A stretch of 64,000 nucleotides of DNA from Actinomycetes bacterium. Lineage in GTDB: Bacteria > Actinomycetota > Thermoleophilia > BMS3ABIN01. Of the stretch, positions 44,948-52,790 are shown one piece after another. The notes beneath the pieces were generated by a model. The model saw only the letters and a list, made by a program, of their open reading frames with translations, was not told the origin of the DNA and made no database searches. The position numbers and the translations under genes were made by a program. Positions within the stretch are counted from its first letter, which is position 1; every line of letters begins with the position of its first letter. The stretch spans positions 104,850-168,849 of the forward strand of contig JAJYOG010000003.1 of the NCBI GenBank assembly GCA_021785935.1, written 5' to 3'.

Positions 44948-45520
44948 CTATGGACTAGTCTGACCTTGATCGGTTGAATTGGGAATAGTGCTGGTGGCAC
45001 TGGGAGAGAGGATCAAATTGATCTTCCATCGTCCGTCCTCTTCCACTACCGCCAACGCGTAATTCTTGTGTTCGGTTTTAGGCTCTTCCAGGGCAACGCC
45101 GGTATTTGCGTCCACATAATAACCGCCGTCGTCGAATTCGGCCGAGACCTCCGCGACGGGCAAAGAAAAGGACGTCGTATGTACGCTGATATTCTGATAA
45201 TCCCGTTTCCGGCATTTTCCCTGAGCGAGGTCCTTGCCCACAGCCGCCTTGGTCTCGGTCAGCGCCTTGCCGTTCATCGCCTGGCTGAGCCCAGCGGTGT
45301 CAGCTCCGGTCTGTCCGATAATTCGCAGGTCATCAGTAACATCGGCCACGATCTTTGCCTGGACTTCGGGCGATACCATATGAACCGAAGTATGCGCCTC
45401 ATCTGTCTGCGTCGAATCCGGGAAAGAATTATCTCCACATGAGACCGCTGCCAGCGCCAGTAACATTATAACCATCATAACAGCCAACCTGCGCAATATA
45501 TTTAACACGTTCCCTTTCAT
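44948..45520 (-). CDS. Lipoprotein, unknown
   Basis: 190 residues. Signal peptide with lipobox AAVSCG (Cys about 28). The mature protein has helical and beta regions, including VAEVSAEFDDGGYYVDANTG and ALAVVEEDGRWKINLIL, the latter resembling the last strand of NTF2/DUF4878-like folds. A strong RNA hairpin (45525-45558) ends four bases before a poorly supported ATG, which could restrict translation. Lies between two multihaem cytochrome genes. Confidence 0.7.
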   Translation of the reverse strand: MKGNVLNILRRLAVMMVIMLLALAAVSCGDNSFPDSTQTDEAHTSVHMVSPEVQAKIVADVTDDLRIIGQTGADTAGLSQAMNGKALTETKAAVGKDLAQGKCRKRDYQNISVHTTSFSLPVAEVSAEFDDGGYYVDANTGVALEEPKTEHKNYALAVVEEDGRWKINLILSPSATSTIPNSTDQGQTSP

Positions 45521-45524
45521 TTGT

Positions 45525-45558
45525 TTGGGAGAGGCGCCTTGAAGGGCGCCCCTCCCAA
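45525..45558. repeat. Intercistronic hairpin upstream of the lipoprotein gene
   Basis: TTGGGAG pairs with CTCCCAA and GGCGCC with GGCGCC, with one A-C mismatch and a six-base loop. No T-run follows on the minus strand. It sits between the cytochrome stop (45589) and the lipoprotein ATG (45520). It could be an mRNA stabiliser, a partial terminator or a translation block. Confidence 0.7.
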
Positions 45559-45588
45559 TTAATTCTACCTTCTACCAACCGGCCCGGA

Positions 45589-46437
45589 TTAGGGCAGGGT
45601 TGCTCCACTGTGACATATGAGACACAGAGCATCCGGCTCCTCAAAGAGAATTCTCTGATTGGTGCTCGAATGCGGGAAGTCAGACTCACCAGCCTTATTG
45701 GCATGACAGGTCAGACAGTAAGCCTGCGCGGGGTGATTCCGTTCCACGCCCACGTTGTCGCGCTTGTCGTGACACTTAACGCAGAAGCCGTACTCGTCAC
45801 TTGCCGCAGGTGCAGTAGTGCTATGGTTCGGCTGCTTCGAAAGCAGTTTGGAACCGGTGATCACCTGACCGAGTTCGCTATGCGGTGTGTGGCAGGAAGC
45901 GCAATACAGGCCCTGGGTGCCGGTGAACGTAGTCACCGCTTGTCCGCCGTACAGGCCCTCAGTCGGACCGCCGTACTGGCCGGAGGTCATGACCTTCAGA
46001 TCAACGCTGCCACCAGGAATGGTATTCGATGACCGCGCGACGGTGCCACCCATCATTACGCCGAGACTGTGGCCAGGAACTGCGTCCTGCGCCGGTCCAA
46101 GCATGCCTGACGTGAAGCCGTACTTGTAAGCCGCCTTAATCGAACCAGTCGGATCCGTACCGGCCATGTCTGTGGGGGGGTTACCCCATGAAACAGGGAC
46201 GTTACCTGGAGCCGGAGCTCCAAAAAGACCGTGGCAAGTACCGCATACACCCGTAACGGTCGACGCACGCGTCAGCACATAATCACCGCTCGCCTCATGG
46301 ATATCGTGGCAGCTAATACAGAAATCAGTAGTAGGCCCGAAACCCGTGTGAGGACTGGTGGCGAATGCTGAGGCGGAAAAAGCCAGCATGAAAACAACCG
46401 ACAGCACGATGGCAGCCATAATCGCTATTTTTCGCAT
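45589..46437 (-). CDS. Hexahaem c-type cytochrome
   Basis: 282 residues from ATG 46437 with an ideal AAAGGAGGTGACAAT site; the track start at 46506 is rejected. Cleavable signal (LSVVFMLAFSASAFA), then six CxxCH motifs: CISCH, CGTCH, CASCH, CVKCH, CLTCH, CLICH. The central 100-residue stretch without haem motifs (about 65-165) is Gly/Thr-rich. Upstream are a CRP/FNR-like palindrome and a long leader, so it is probably the regulated head gene of the cytochrome block. Likely periplasmic electron carrier. Confidence 0.92.
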   Translation of the reverse strand: MRKIAIMAAIVLSVVFMLAFSASAFATSPHTGFGPTTDFCISCHDIHEASGDYVLTRASTVTGVCGTCHGLFGAPAPGNVPVSWGNPPTDMAGTDPTGSIKAAYKYGFTSGMLGPAQDAVPGHSLGVMMGGTVARSSNTIPGGSVDLKVMTSGQYGGPTEGLYGGQAVTTFTGTQGLYCASCHTPHSELGQVITGSKLLSKQPNHSTTAPAASDEYGFCVKCHDKRDNVGVERNHPAQAYCLTCHANKAGESDFPHSSTNQRILFEEPDALCLICHSGATLP

Positions 46438-46471
46438 ATTGTCACCTCCTTTCGCTTTTTTTTCGCCTGAA

Positions 46472-46489
46472 TTGTGAACTAAGTCACAA
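46472..46489. promoter_or_regulatory. CRP/FNR-superfamily-like operator
   Basis: TTGTGA-ACTAAG-TCACAA, a perfect palindrome with six-base spacer, matching the CRP-type consensus. Centred about 43 bases upstream of the cytochrome ATG. If transcription starts upstream, the site lies in the leader and would repress; if a promoter lies between site and gene it could activate. As RNA it can also form a six-pair stem. Confidence 0.6.
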
Positions 46490-46870
46490 AGAAGGCGTAC
46501 AACCACGTTTCCCCGAACTTATGACGCTGGGGGCATCAAAAAATCTGGGTACGCGTAGTAGCCAAATGGAGGTTGCAGCTATAGTGCCCTGCGGGGGCTT
46601 TGATGAATGCTACTTACTGAGGTACTTCATAGTAATCTAACTGTATCAACTGTCCGCTTCCGCACGAGTGTCCACTATTGAGCCCGCATTGACTGCAACG
46701 CATACTACCCTGGGTATAAAGGATAAGGCTCAGATGTGTTAATGTCAATATCAAGAGCTAATCCCGCAACCCTGCATATTAGGTTATTACAATACCGTAA
46801 AAAACCATATCTGAGTATCAGGGAATTCCCCTATAAAAATATGTAACTATCCTTTTGTATAAAGGTCTTT
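46490..46870. other. Gene-free leader/intergenic region
   Basis: About 380 bases between the cytochrome operator and the end of the methyltransferase gene. No ORF on either strand looks coding. On the minus strand TTGACA (46743-46748) and TATCCT (46720-46725) are 17 bases apart, a credible sigma-70 promoter that would give a leader of about 275 bases. I looked for a c-di-GMP (GEMM) riboswitch core and did not find one. The AT-rich left part (46790-46860) shows nothing more specific. Confidence 0.5.
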
Positions 46871-47512
46871 TCAGGCTTTGCAGACGTACAGGATGTCGGT
46901 GTACGGGCGCAGGGATTTCATTTCGACCACCTGCGCCATGAAGCCGGCAGCCCTTAGAGTCTCGAGCGCCTCCTCACGGCTCAGAAAGGTGAGCCGCCCA
47001 CGCCGACCATGAGTCAATCCGGCTGAAGTCGTCATATATTCCTGTAAATAGGTGATGGCGAATTTCCACCTGGGTCGCCGCTCCTGGGCTTTCCACAACA
47101 AAACCCCGCCTTTCCTGAGTTTGCGGCGGCATTCCTCAAGAATGCGCAACTGGTCATCACGTGGCAACAGATATAGAACATCGACTATAGTGACAACATC
47201 ACATTCCGGGACCGCGGTACCGCTAATCTCAGCACAAATATAATCGATGTTGTTTCTGCCTTTGACGGATGCGCGCGCCTGCTCGATCTTCCTTGGGGAG
47301 ATATCGACCCCGACCAGTTGCCTGCCGGGTGAGCGCAGGGCCATCAGATTCGTGAAGAGTCCATGGCCACAGCCCAGATCGACAATGACGCCCTCGCCGG
47401 GCACAAACCTCTCGACAAATTCTAGATCGCTAAGAAAAATGCGGCACTTGATAAACAGGCGGTTGGACCAGGAAGCATCGGAGTAAAGTGCCTGGATATC
47501 AGGGATTTTCAA
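46871..47512 (-). CDS. SAM-dependent methyltransferase, class I
   Basis: 213 residues from TTG 47512, chosen because AAAGG lies about six bases upstream and homology begins at KIPDIQALYSDASWSNRL. The track start at 47653 would overlap the previous gene by 155 bases. Rossmann motif I VIVDLGCGHGLFTNL, motif II VGVDISPRKIEQA, and motif IV VTIVDVLYLLP. Similar to small-molecule or lipid methyltransferases; substrate unknown. The start overlaps the end of the upstream glycosyltransferase-like gene by 14 bases, so the two are likely coupled. Confidence 0.8.
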   Translation of the reverse strand: MKIPDIQALYSDASWSNRLFIKCRIFLSDLEFVERFVPGEGVIVDLGCGHGLFTNLMALRSPGRQLVGVDISPRKIEQARASVKGRNNIDYICAEISGTAVPECDVVTIVDVLYLLPRDDQLRILEECRRKLRKGGVLLWKAQERRPRWKFAITYLQEYMTTSAGLTHGRRGRLTFLSREEALETLRAAGFMAQVVEMKSLRPYTDILYVCKA

Positions 47513-49157
47513 CGTAAACCTTTCTGGCGTTCCAGTCGACTTTGAGAGTCTTGTTGACTTCGGGCATGCTGTACAAGAGGGTTTGACCGCGGTCCAGCGG
47601 CAGCCGAAGCCAGATTTCAGGGTCCGACGGCGACAGGTATTCCTCAAAGACAACTACCCGCTCAATCCCCGGAGGCACCTGAGTAGATGGATTTTGATCG
47701 ACCGACGGGTCGAAGTGCCAATGATTGAATTCGGGAAGATAGTACGACGCCGCCTCATAGTCGAACACTGAAAGTATGAGTGTATTCCGCGGAGAAAAGT
47801 TTTGTCTGATCGTGTCAACCTTGGAGCGAAGAATGTCGTCGCGAGCGGCGATCCGGTTTGCGGAAAGCGGCGGGCTCAGAACCAGAAACAGAAGCATATT
47901 GAAAGTGATCATCGGAGCCGCCAGCGCCCACATGACCCTCAGCGGCTGTTTTCCTGTTCTTGCGGCGATCCGGTCGGCCAGGTTCTTGAGCGCCCAGACG
48001 CCAAGCAGAAGCGCCGCGGGCAGAAATGAGAAAACGTATCCGTATTCACCTATGTGAATGAAAATGTAGAAGAGAACGCTCGGCGCCATCCAGACAGCGA
48101 GAAACAGGATCCGTCGATCCCTGAGCATGCCGCGAGTCCCGGGTGAGACAGAAAAAAGGAAAAATACTGGAACCAGCAATCCACCCGCAACCAATGCCAA
48201 AATTGAAAAACGTATCAGTGTATAGGTGTTGACGAAAACAGCTTCGGCGCCTTGCCCAAAAACTGAAAAATATGTCATCAGGTACTCAGTCTGCGTCGAG
48301 GAGGCCTCCTGATAGCGGTCAAAGCCACCAGAGAGCAGAAACGAGGGCACATACCAGGCGGCGACCGCGGCGGCAATCAGGGCAACGGCGCCCGCGAGGC
48401 GCCATCGGCCTTTATTCCAGGAAACGACGGCCAGAAGCGGCAACAGAAACGGCAGCAGGTCCTGGCGAAATCCGGAGGCAATGCCAAGCGTCAGCGCTGC
48501 CGGCAGCACCCAGGCTCTGCTTCCCTGCCAGACGAGATAAGACATGCCGGCAACCAGGGTGCTCAAAAACGCCAGGAGGGTGTAAGGATAAGCAACTTCG
48601 CTCAGTGCCCAGAAACTGAGGCTGGTGGCAAGCAGCAGCGCCGCCGCCAGGCCGGTATCACGGCCGAACATGAGGCGCCCCAGCCAGTAGAGCGCTGCTA
48701 CGGCCGCCGCCGCGAAAAATACGCTTAGCCAGACCATTGTGGTATTGGCATTTCCGAAAGCATGATTTACCAGCCAGATGAGACCCACATAGAAGATATG
48801 CCCGGGCGGCTGAGGTTGCTGCAGGGTAATGTCAAAGTGCTCAATCGCGCGCGTGTACAGAACTGAATCCCACGCATAGAGCATGACCGTGCGGAAGGGG
48901 ATCCTGGAGAGAGCTGTCACCAAAAAAAGTAACGACGTAATCACCCAGTCGGATCGACCCCAATTGGTTACCCTGCCGGTGGCGGAAGCAGATGGGCTGC
49001 CGCCATCCGCCGAATCGACGAAAGTATCCGGGCTGGTGGCGGAGCTTGGGCCTCCGCTCGTTACTGTGTCGGATGGTGGCAAGAGGTACAGGCATCCTTC
49101 CTGGGATGATCCGTGCGGGGAGCGCCCTGCGAGCCATCTTCGTGACAGCTGGCGCAA
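47499..49157 (-). CDS. GT39-like membrane glycosyltransferase, start uncertain
   Basis: 552 residues at most, about ten TM helices. Family signs: catalytic-type Asp in AWDSVLYTRAIEHFD, QPQPPGHIFYVGLIWLVN and a soluble C-terminal domain. The listed TTG start (49157) has no ribosome site and its first 32 codons overlap the dihaem lipoprotein gene in another frame. Residues 29-70 are low-complexity Ser/Thr/Pro. The conserved part begins near residue 72 (GTG 48944). True start undetermined. Role: glycosylation outside the membrane. Confidence 0.75.
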   Translation of the reverse strand: MRQLSRRWLAGRSPHGSSQEGCLYLLPPSDTVTSGGPSSATSPDTFVDSADGGSPSASATGRVTNWGRSDWVITSLLFLVTALSRIPFRTVMLYAWDSVLYTRAIEHFDITLQQPQPPGHIFYVGLIWLVNHAFGNANTTMVWLSVFFAAAAVAALYWLGRLMFGRDTGLAAALLLATSLSFWALSEVAYPYTLLAFLSTLVAGMSYLVWQGSRAWVLPAALTLGIASGFRQDLLPFLLPLLAVVSWNKGRWRLAGAVALIAAAVAAWYVPSFLLSGGFDRYQEASSTQTEYLMTYFSVFGQGAEAVFVNTYTLIRFSILALVAGGLLVPVFFLFSVSPGTRGMLRDRRILFLAVWMAPSVLFYIFIHIGEYGYVFSFLPAALLLGVWALKNLADRIAARTGKQPLRVMWALAAPMITFNMLLFLVLSPPLSANRIAARDDILRSKVDTIRQNFSPRNTLILSVFDYEAASYYLPEFNHWHFDPSVDQNPSTQVPPGIERVVVFEEYLSPSDPEIWLRLPLDRGQTLLYSMPEVNKTLKVDWNARKVYVENP

Positions 49158-49285
49158 CTTTCATAGGCGCCGGTTATGACATGCGGCGCCGGTGGTGGCG
49201 TGGATGCTTTAAAGGCACAGCCAAAGCTGCTTAGGGAAAGAACTATTGCGGCTATGATGACCGCAGCTGATTTCAGAACATCCAC
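49061..49285 (-). CDS. Small dihaem c-type cytochrome lipoprotein
   Basis: 74 residues: lipoprotein signal (VIIAAIVLSLSSFGC, Cys23) and two haem motifs, CASCHEDG and CTSCHHPT, in a mature domain of only about 50 residues with DHPRKDACTSCHHP. ATG preceded by AAAGGGCGG. The signal peptide, lipobox and two CxxCH motifs make this frame real, so the overlapping glycosyltransferase N-terminus is the doubtful one. Likely a lipid-anchored electron carrier loaded by ResB/CcsB. Confidence 0.88.
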   Translation of the reverse strand: MDVLKSAAVIIAAIVLSLSSFGCAFKASTPPPAPHVITGAYESCASCHEDGSQGAPRTDHPRKDACTSCHHPTQ

Positions 49286-49358
49286 CGCCCTTTAACCTGA
49301 AAAATATGAATAGCCTGGTTGCACGAGACCTGCGCCGGCGAGCCGCGAAGGGAAAGCC

Positions 49359-49847
49359 CTATTCCGGCTCCGAGAAATACCTCATGCTGACCTTCTTGAA
49401 CTCCCGGCTGCTGAACAGGAGGTCGTAGTTGTCGATTCCGATGCGGCGGGCAAGATCGTCTGCTACATCACGGCATTCGTCGGCGGTGGCCGCGTGGATC
49501 ATGGCAAAAAGATTGAAATCCCAGTTATCGGCCCGCGGTCTCTGGTAACAGTGGCTGACTTCGGATGCTTGTGCCAGAATCCGGCCCACCTCCTCCGCGC
49601 GCTCGTCGGGCACGTCCCAGGCGGTCATCGAGTTGGCCTTGTAGCCGAGGCGCTGATGCCGGATCATCGCCCCGAAGCGGCGGATGGTGCCATCGTCGAG
49701 CCACTCCCTGACCTTGGCGAGCACCTCATCCTCCGACATGCCGACGGAAGCGCCAATGTCAGCAAACGGCGCCGGCGTCAAAGGGATGTCGTCCTGAAGC
49801 AGGCGGACCAGCTCCTTTTCCTTTACCGATAGCATTTTATCCATCAA
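49359..49847 (-). CDS. ahbB: Siroheme decarboxylase subunit AhbB
   Basis: With AhbA, converts siroheme to 12,18-didecarboxysiroheme in the alternative haem pathway. 162 residues, Lrp/AsnC-like: N-terminal HTH (PFADIGASVGMSEDEVLAKVREW), then RRFGAMIRHQRLGYKANSMTAW, the AhbB/NirD-type motif with conserved His. Start at 49847 or one of two nearby Met codons; it overlaps the end of ahbA. Confidence 0.92.
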   Translation of the reverse strand: MMDKMLSVKEKELVRLLQDDIPLTPAPFADIGASVGMSEDEVLAKVREWLDDGTIRRFGAMIRHQRLGYKANSMTAWDVPDERAEEVGRILAQASEVSHCYQRPRADNWDFNLFAMIHAATADECRDVADDLARRIGIDNYDLLFSSREFKKVSMRYFSEPE

Positions 49848-50292
49848 TCACCGGCAGGTCGACCTGAATTTTAAAAAGGCGCAGTGCGGGCAGATTGATA
49901 ATGGGGCCGATCCCGGCCCGCTGTTCCATCTCACCCAGTATTTCCACGATACGCTCACGGTTGGGAGCGATCAGGGTGAACCACATGTTGTAATGGTGAT
50001 TACGCTCATAGTTATGTGTGACATTGATGTAAGAGTTGACTACCTCGACCGCCTGCTCCAGTTTTTCCGGCGGCACATGGACGGCGCAAAGAGTGCTCGC
50101 GTAACCGAGCTTGCGTGAATCGAAGGAGGCACCCATGCGCCTGATCTCGCCGGATTCCTTGATGCCCTTTATCCGCTCGATGACCTCGGCCTCGCCAATG
50201 CCGATCTTGTCGCCAATGTCGGCGTAAGGACGCGCGGTTACCGGAAAACCGGCCTGGATCAGCGTTATTATTTTCTTGTCGAGGTCATCCAT
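49837..50292 (-). CDS. ahbA: Siroheme decarboxylase subunit AhbA
   Basis: 151 residues from ATG 50292 (MDDLDKKIITLIQ; GGGAA upstream), which is where Lrp-like homology begins; the track start at 50346 is rejected. HTH segment PYADIGDKIGIGEAEVIERI, then RRMGASFDSRKLGY and the His-rich THNYERNHHYNMWFTL, probable substrate contacts. Ends with NLPALRLFKIQVDL, typical of the AhbA/NirG side. Lies between ahbD and ahbB, overlapping both or nearly so. Confidence 0.92.
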   Translation of the reverse strand: MDDLDKKIITLIQAGFPVTARPYADIGDKIGIGEAEVIERIKGIKESGEIRRMGASFDSRKLGYASTLCAVHVPPEKLEQAVEVVNSYINVTHNYERNHHYNMWFTLIAPNRERIVEILGEMEQRAGIGPIINLPALRLFKIQVDLPVIDG

Positions 50293-50309
50293 TATTTCCC
50301 GCGTCCCCG

Positions 50310-51464
50310 CTAGGGCTTTTTCCTGGCTTTGGGTTCGTAAACACAATAAGGCTCTTCGCCCAGATAGTCACCCGTAACCTCGTAGGCGCGAGCCCGGCAG
50401 CCACCACAGAAGCGCCGGTATTCACAGTAGCCGCAGCGCCCGTGATAACCATCGAGGTCGCGCATCTGCTTGAAGACGTGCGATTCATTCCAGACTTCGC
50501 CGAAACTCTGTTCCGTAAGGTCACCGCATTTTACATCGAGGAAACCGCAAATCTGAACCTCGCCCTTGTAGGAGATGAAACAGAAGCCCTGGCCTCCGAG
50601 GCAACCCTTGCTCATGGCGTCCATGCCGTGAGTCTCAACCGTTACCTTCTTTCCTTCCGCATGCGCCCTCTGCCTTAAAATTCTGTAGTAATGGGGAGCG
50701 CAGGTCGGCTTGAAGTTGAGCGGGACCGAATCACGCTGGTCGTATACCCAGTTGAGAGTCTCCTCGTACTCTTGAGGGGACAGCGCCTGGCCCGCAAGTT
50801 CATCCCTGGCGCGGCCCGTCGGCACCAGCAGGAAGGGATGAAACGCTACCGCCCCCAGGTCGATGGCCAGCCGCAGGATGTCCGGCAGCTCCGCCAGGTT
50901 GACCTTGGTCACGGTCGTGTTGATCTGAAATTCCAGGCCCGCTTCCCTGGCGCACTCGATGCCGGTCATCACCTCTTCGAAAGCGCCCGGTACGCGGCGG
51001 AAATCATCATGAGTCCCGGCGGTGGATCCATCGACGCTCAGGCTGATGCGATCGATGCCGGACTCCTTGAGCCGGCGGGCGTTTTCCTTGCTGAGGAGGG
51101 TGCCGCAGGGAGACATAACCATTTTCAGGCCCTTGTCGGCGCCGTACCTGGCAATTTCGAAAATATTTTCACGCAGCATCGGGTCGCCGCCGGTGAGGAT
51201 GACGATGGGGCTGCCAACCGCGGCGATCTCATCGATGATCTGGAAACATTTTTCGGTGGAGAGCTCGCCTGGATACGGACCCATATTGGCCGCGGCGCGG
51301 CAATGGCGGCAGGAGAGATTGCAGCGGCGGGTTACTTCCCAGGCGACCAGGCGCGGCGGCTTTGGACTCTCCGGGGACGGACTCTCCGGGGACGGACGTT
51401 TCCTATGTTTCCCAATCCCGCTTTCGTTTCGGTTGTCGGGATTCTTATGTTGATTAGGAAACAT
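50310..51464 (-). CDS. ahbD: Radical SAM haem b synthase AhbD
   Basis: Oxidative decarboxylation of Fe-coproporphyrin III propionates to haem b. 384 residues. Radical SAM CNLSCRHC (Cys48/52/55), GGDP, and C-terminal SPASM-type cysteines (CGYCEYRRFCGGCRARAY). AHPFLLVPTGR-like segment (FHPFLLVPTGRARDE) and CAPHYYRILRQRA are AhbD-like. The first roughly 35 residues (rich in Pro/Ser/Glu) have no family counterpart and are encoded by a repeat (51388-51480), whose right arm contains the only in-frame ATG. Confidence 0.9.
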   Translation of the reverse strand: MFPNQHKNPDNRNESGIGKHRKRPSPESPSPESPKPPRLVAWEVTRRCNLSCRHCRAAANMGPYPGELSTEKCFQIIDEIAAVGSPIVILTGGDPMLRENIFEIARYGADKGLKMVMSPCGTLLSKENARRLKESGIDRISLSVDGSTAGTHDDFRRVPGAFEEVMTGIECAREAGLEFQINTTVTKVNLAELPDILRLAIDLGAVAFHPFLLVPTGRARDELAGQALSPQEYEETLNWVYDQRDSVPLNFKPTCAPHYYRILRQRAHAEGKKVTVETHGMDAMSKGCLGGQGFCFISYKGEVQICGFLDVKCGDLTEQSFGEVWNESHVFKQMRDLDGYHGRCGYCEYRRFCGGCRARAYEVTGDYLGEEPYCVYEPKARKKP

Positions 51465-51480
51465 TGGAAACGTACGTCCC
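51388..51480. repeat. Inverted pair of a dispersed GGGACGTACGTTTCC-type repeat
   Basis: Left arm 51388-51418 contains GACGTTTCCTATGTTTCCCA. Right arm 51452-51480, on the other strand, contains GGGACGTACGTTTCCAATGT. The arms match at about 25 of 28 positions around a 33-base centre. A third copy is at 61864-61889. Next to the left arm, GGACTCTCCGGGGAC is tandemly doubled. It covers the ahbC-ahbD junction and the ahbD 5' codons. REP/MITE-like character is an inference. Confidence 0.75.
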
Positions 51481-51491
51481 TCCTCTTCGCC

Positions 51492-52694
51492 TCAGCCAAT
51501 CTCCGCGTCGGTCAGATAGCAGGCGGGATCGGGAGCCCAGGGATCGCCATATACAAGGTCAGCCCGCACACGGAGGGCGCCGCCGCAGGCATCAAAATAT
51601 TTGCAGGAGCGGCAACGGCCGTGGATGACGCTGCGCCGGTCCTTGAGGCCGGCCATCAGCGGATCAGTGGTGTCCATCCAGATCTCGCTGAACGGGCGCT
51701 CGCGCACGTTGCCGAAGCTGTAGTGCATCCAGAACTGGTCCGGATGGACATTTCCCTGGAAATCGATATCGCCGAAGCCGACGCCGGAGCTGTACATGCC
51801 GCCGCCGTTCCATTTAAGCAGCTTCATGACCGCCTCGGCGCGCTCAGGCGACTCTTGCAGCAGTTTCATGTAAAGGTAGATGCCGTCCACGTGGTTGTCG
51901 ACGGTGAGAATGTCTTTTTCCAGCCCCCGGTCGTGCATGTCCTTGGTGCGGGCGAGGATGATATCCAATGCGTCGCGAGTCTCCTCGTGGCTGAGATCGT
52001 CGCTCTCCTTGCCGCGTCCGGAGTAAACCAGGTGATAGAAACAGGCGCGGTCGATGCCTTCCGCCTCGATGAAGTCGAAGATGCGATGGAGGTCCTTGTA
52101 ATTGTGGCGTGTGAGCGTCAGCCTCAGACCGACCCGCTGCTCCACTGCCTTGCAGTTCCGAAATCCTTCCATGGCCTTCTCGAAGGCGCCTTTCTTGCCA
52201 CGGAAGGCATCATTAATATCACCGATGCCGTCGAGGCTGATGCCCACATAGGTGAAGCCCAGGTCCTTGATCTGCCGAGCTACTTCCCGGGTGATGAGAG
52301 TGCCGTTGGTCGAGAGAGTCGGACGGATTCCCAGGCTGACCGCATGCCCTACCAGTTCAAACAGGTCCTGGCGCATCAGCGGCTCGCCGCCGGAAAATAG
52401 TAGCGCCGGAATCTGGAACCCGGCCAGGTCGTCGATCAGCGTCTTGCCCTCTTCGGTCGTCAGCTCTCCCTCGTACTTCTTGGCTTCTGAGTCCGTATAG
52501 CAGTGCACGCATTTGAGATTGCAGGTTCGGCTGGTGTTCCAGGCTACTACCGGCCGCCGTTCGGATGCCGACTTGGGCTCACGGGGGATGTAAGGCATGC
52601 CCTTCATCTCCTGATCTTTCTTGTTGCCGTGACCGTAGCGGAGCGCATCGGCGGGAGTGTCGCGGTCGCAATATAGGCGAGTGATATCAATCAT
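51492..52694 (-). CDS. ahbC: Radical SAM didecarboxysiroheme deacetylase AhbC
   Basis: Removes the acetate side chains of 12,18-didecarboxysiroheme to give Fe-coproporphyrin III. 400 residues: N-terminal ITRLYCDRDTPADALRYG, radical SAM CNLKCVHC (Cys58/62/65), GGEPL, and C-terminal auxiliary cysteines (GRCRSCKYFDACGGALRVRA). DVHPDQFWMHYSFGNV-like segment (NVHPDQFWMHYSFGNVRER) is typical of AhbC/NirJ. Together with AhbA, AhbB and AhbD this completes the branch from siroheme to haem. Confidence 0.93.
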   Translation of the reverse strand: MIDITRLYCDRDTPADALRYGHGNKKDQEMKGMPYIPREPKSASERRPVVAWNTSRTCNLKCVHCYTDSEAKKYEGELTTEEGKTLIDDLAGFQIPALLFSGGEPLMRQDLFELVGHAVSLGIRPTLSTNGTLITREVARQIKDLGFTYVGISLDGIGDINDAFRGKKGAFEKAMEGFRNCKAVEQRVGLRLTLTRHNYKDLHRIFDFIEAEGIDRACFYHLVYSGRGKESDDLSHEETRDALDIILARTKDMHDRGLEKDILTVDNHVDGIYLYMKLLQESPERAEAVMKLLKWNGGGMYSSGVGFGDIDFQGNVHPDQFWMHYSFGNVRERPFSEIWMDTTDPLMAGLKDRRSVIHGRCRSCKYFDACGGALRVRADLVYGDPWAPDPACYLTDAEIG

Positions 52695-52790
52695 TGCTTA
52701 TTCCTCTTTACCCGTTATTTCTGAACAAAAATCCGGCCGTCATGTTCGGCCCGTTCTTCATAAGTCTCCGGCCGTGCCCAGCCGTTTGCT

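Noticed and set aside
46490-46748. c-di-GMP (GEMM) riboswitch upstream of the cytochrome gene
   Set aside because: Multihaem cytochrome leaders in Geobacter carry these, so I looked, but the conserved core strings were not found on the minus strand.
50691-52400. 569-codon plus-strand ORF opposite ahbD and ahbC
   Set aside because: It is an antisense shadow: both minus-strand proteins have complete radical SAM motifs, and the plus frame has no recognisable domain. GC-rich third positions create such long open frames.
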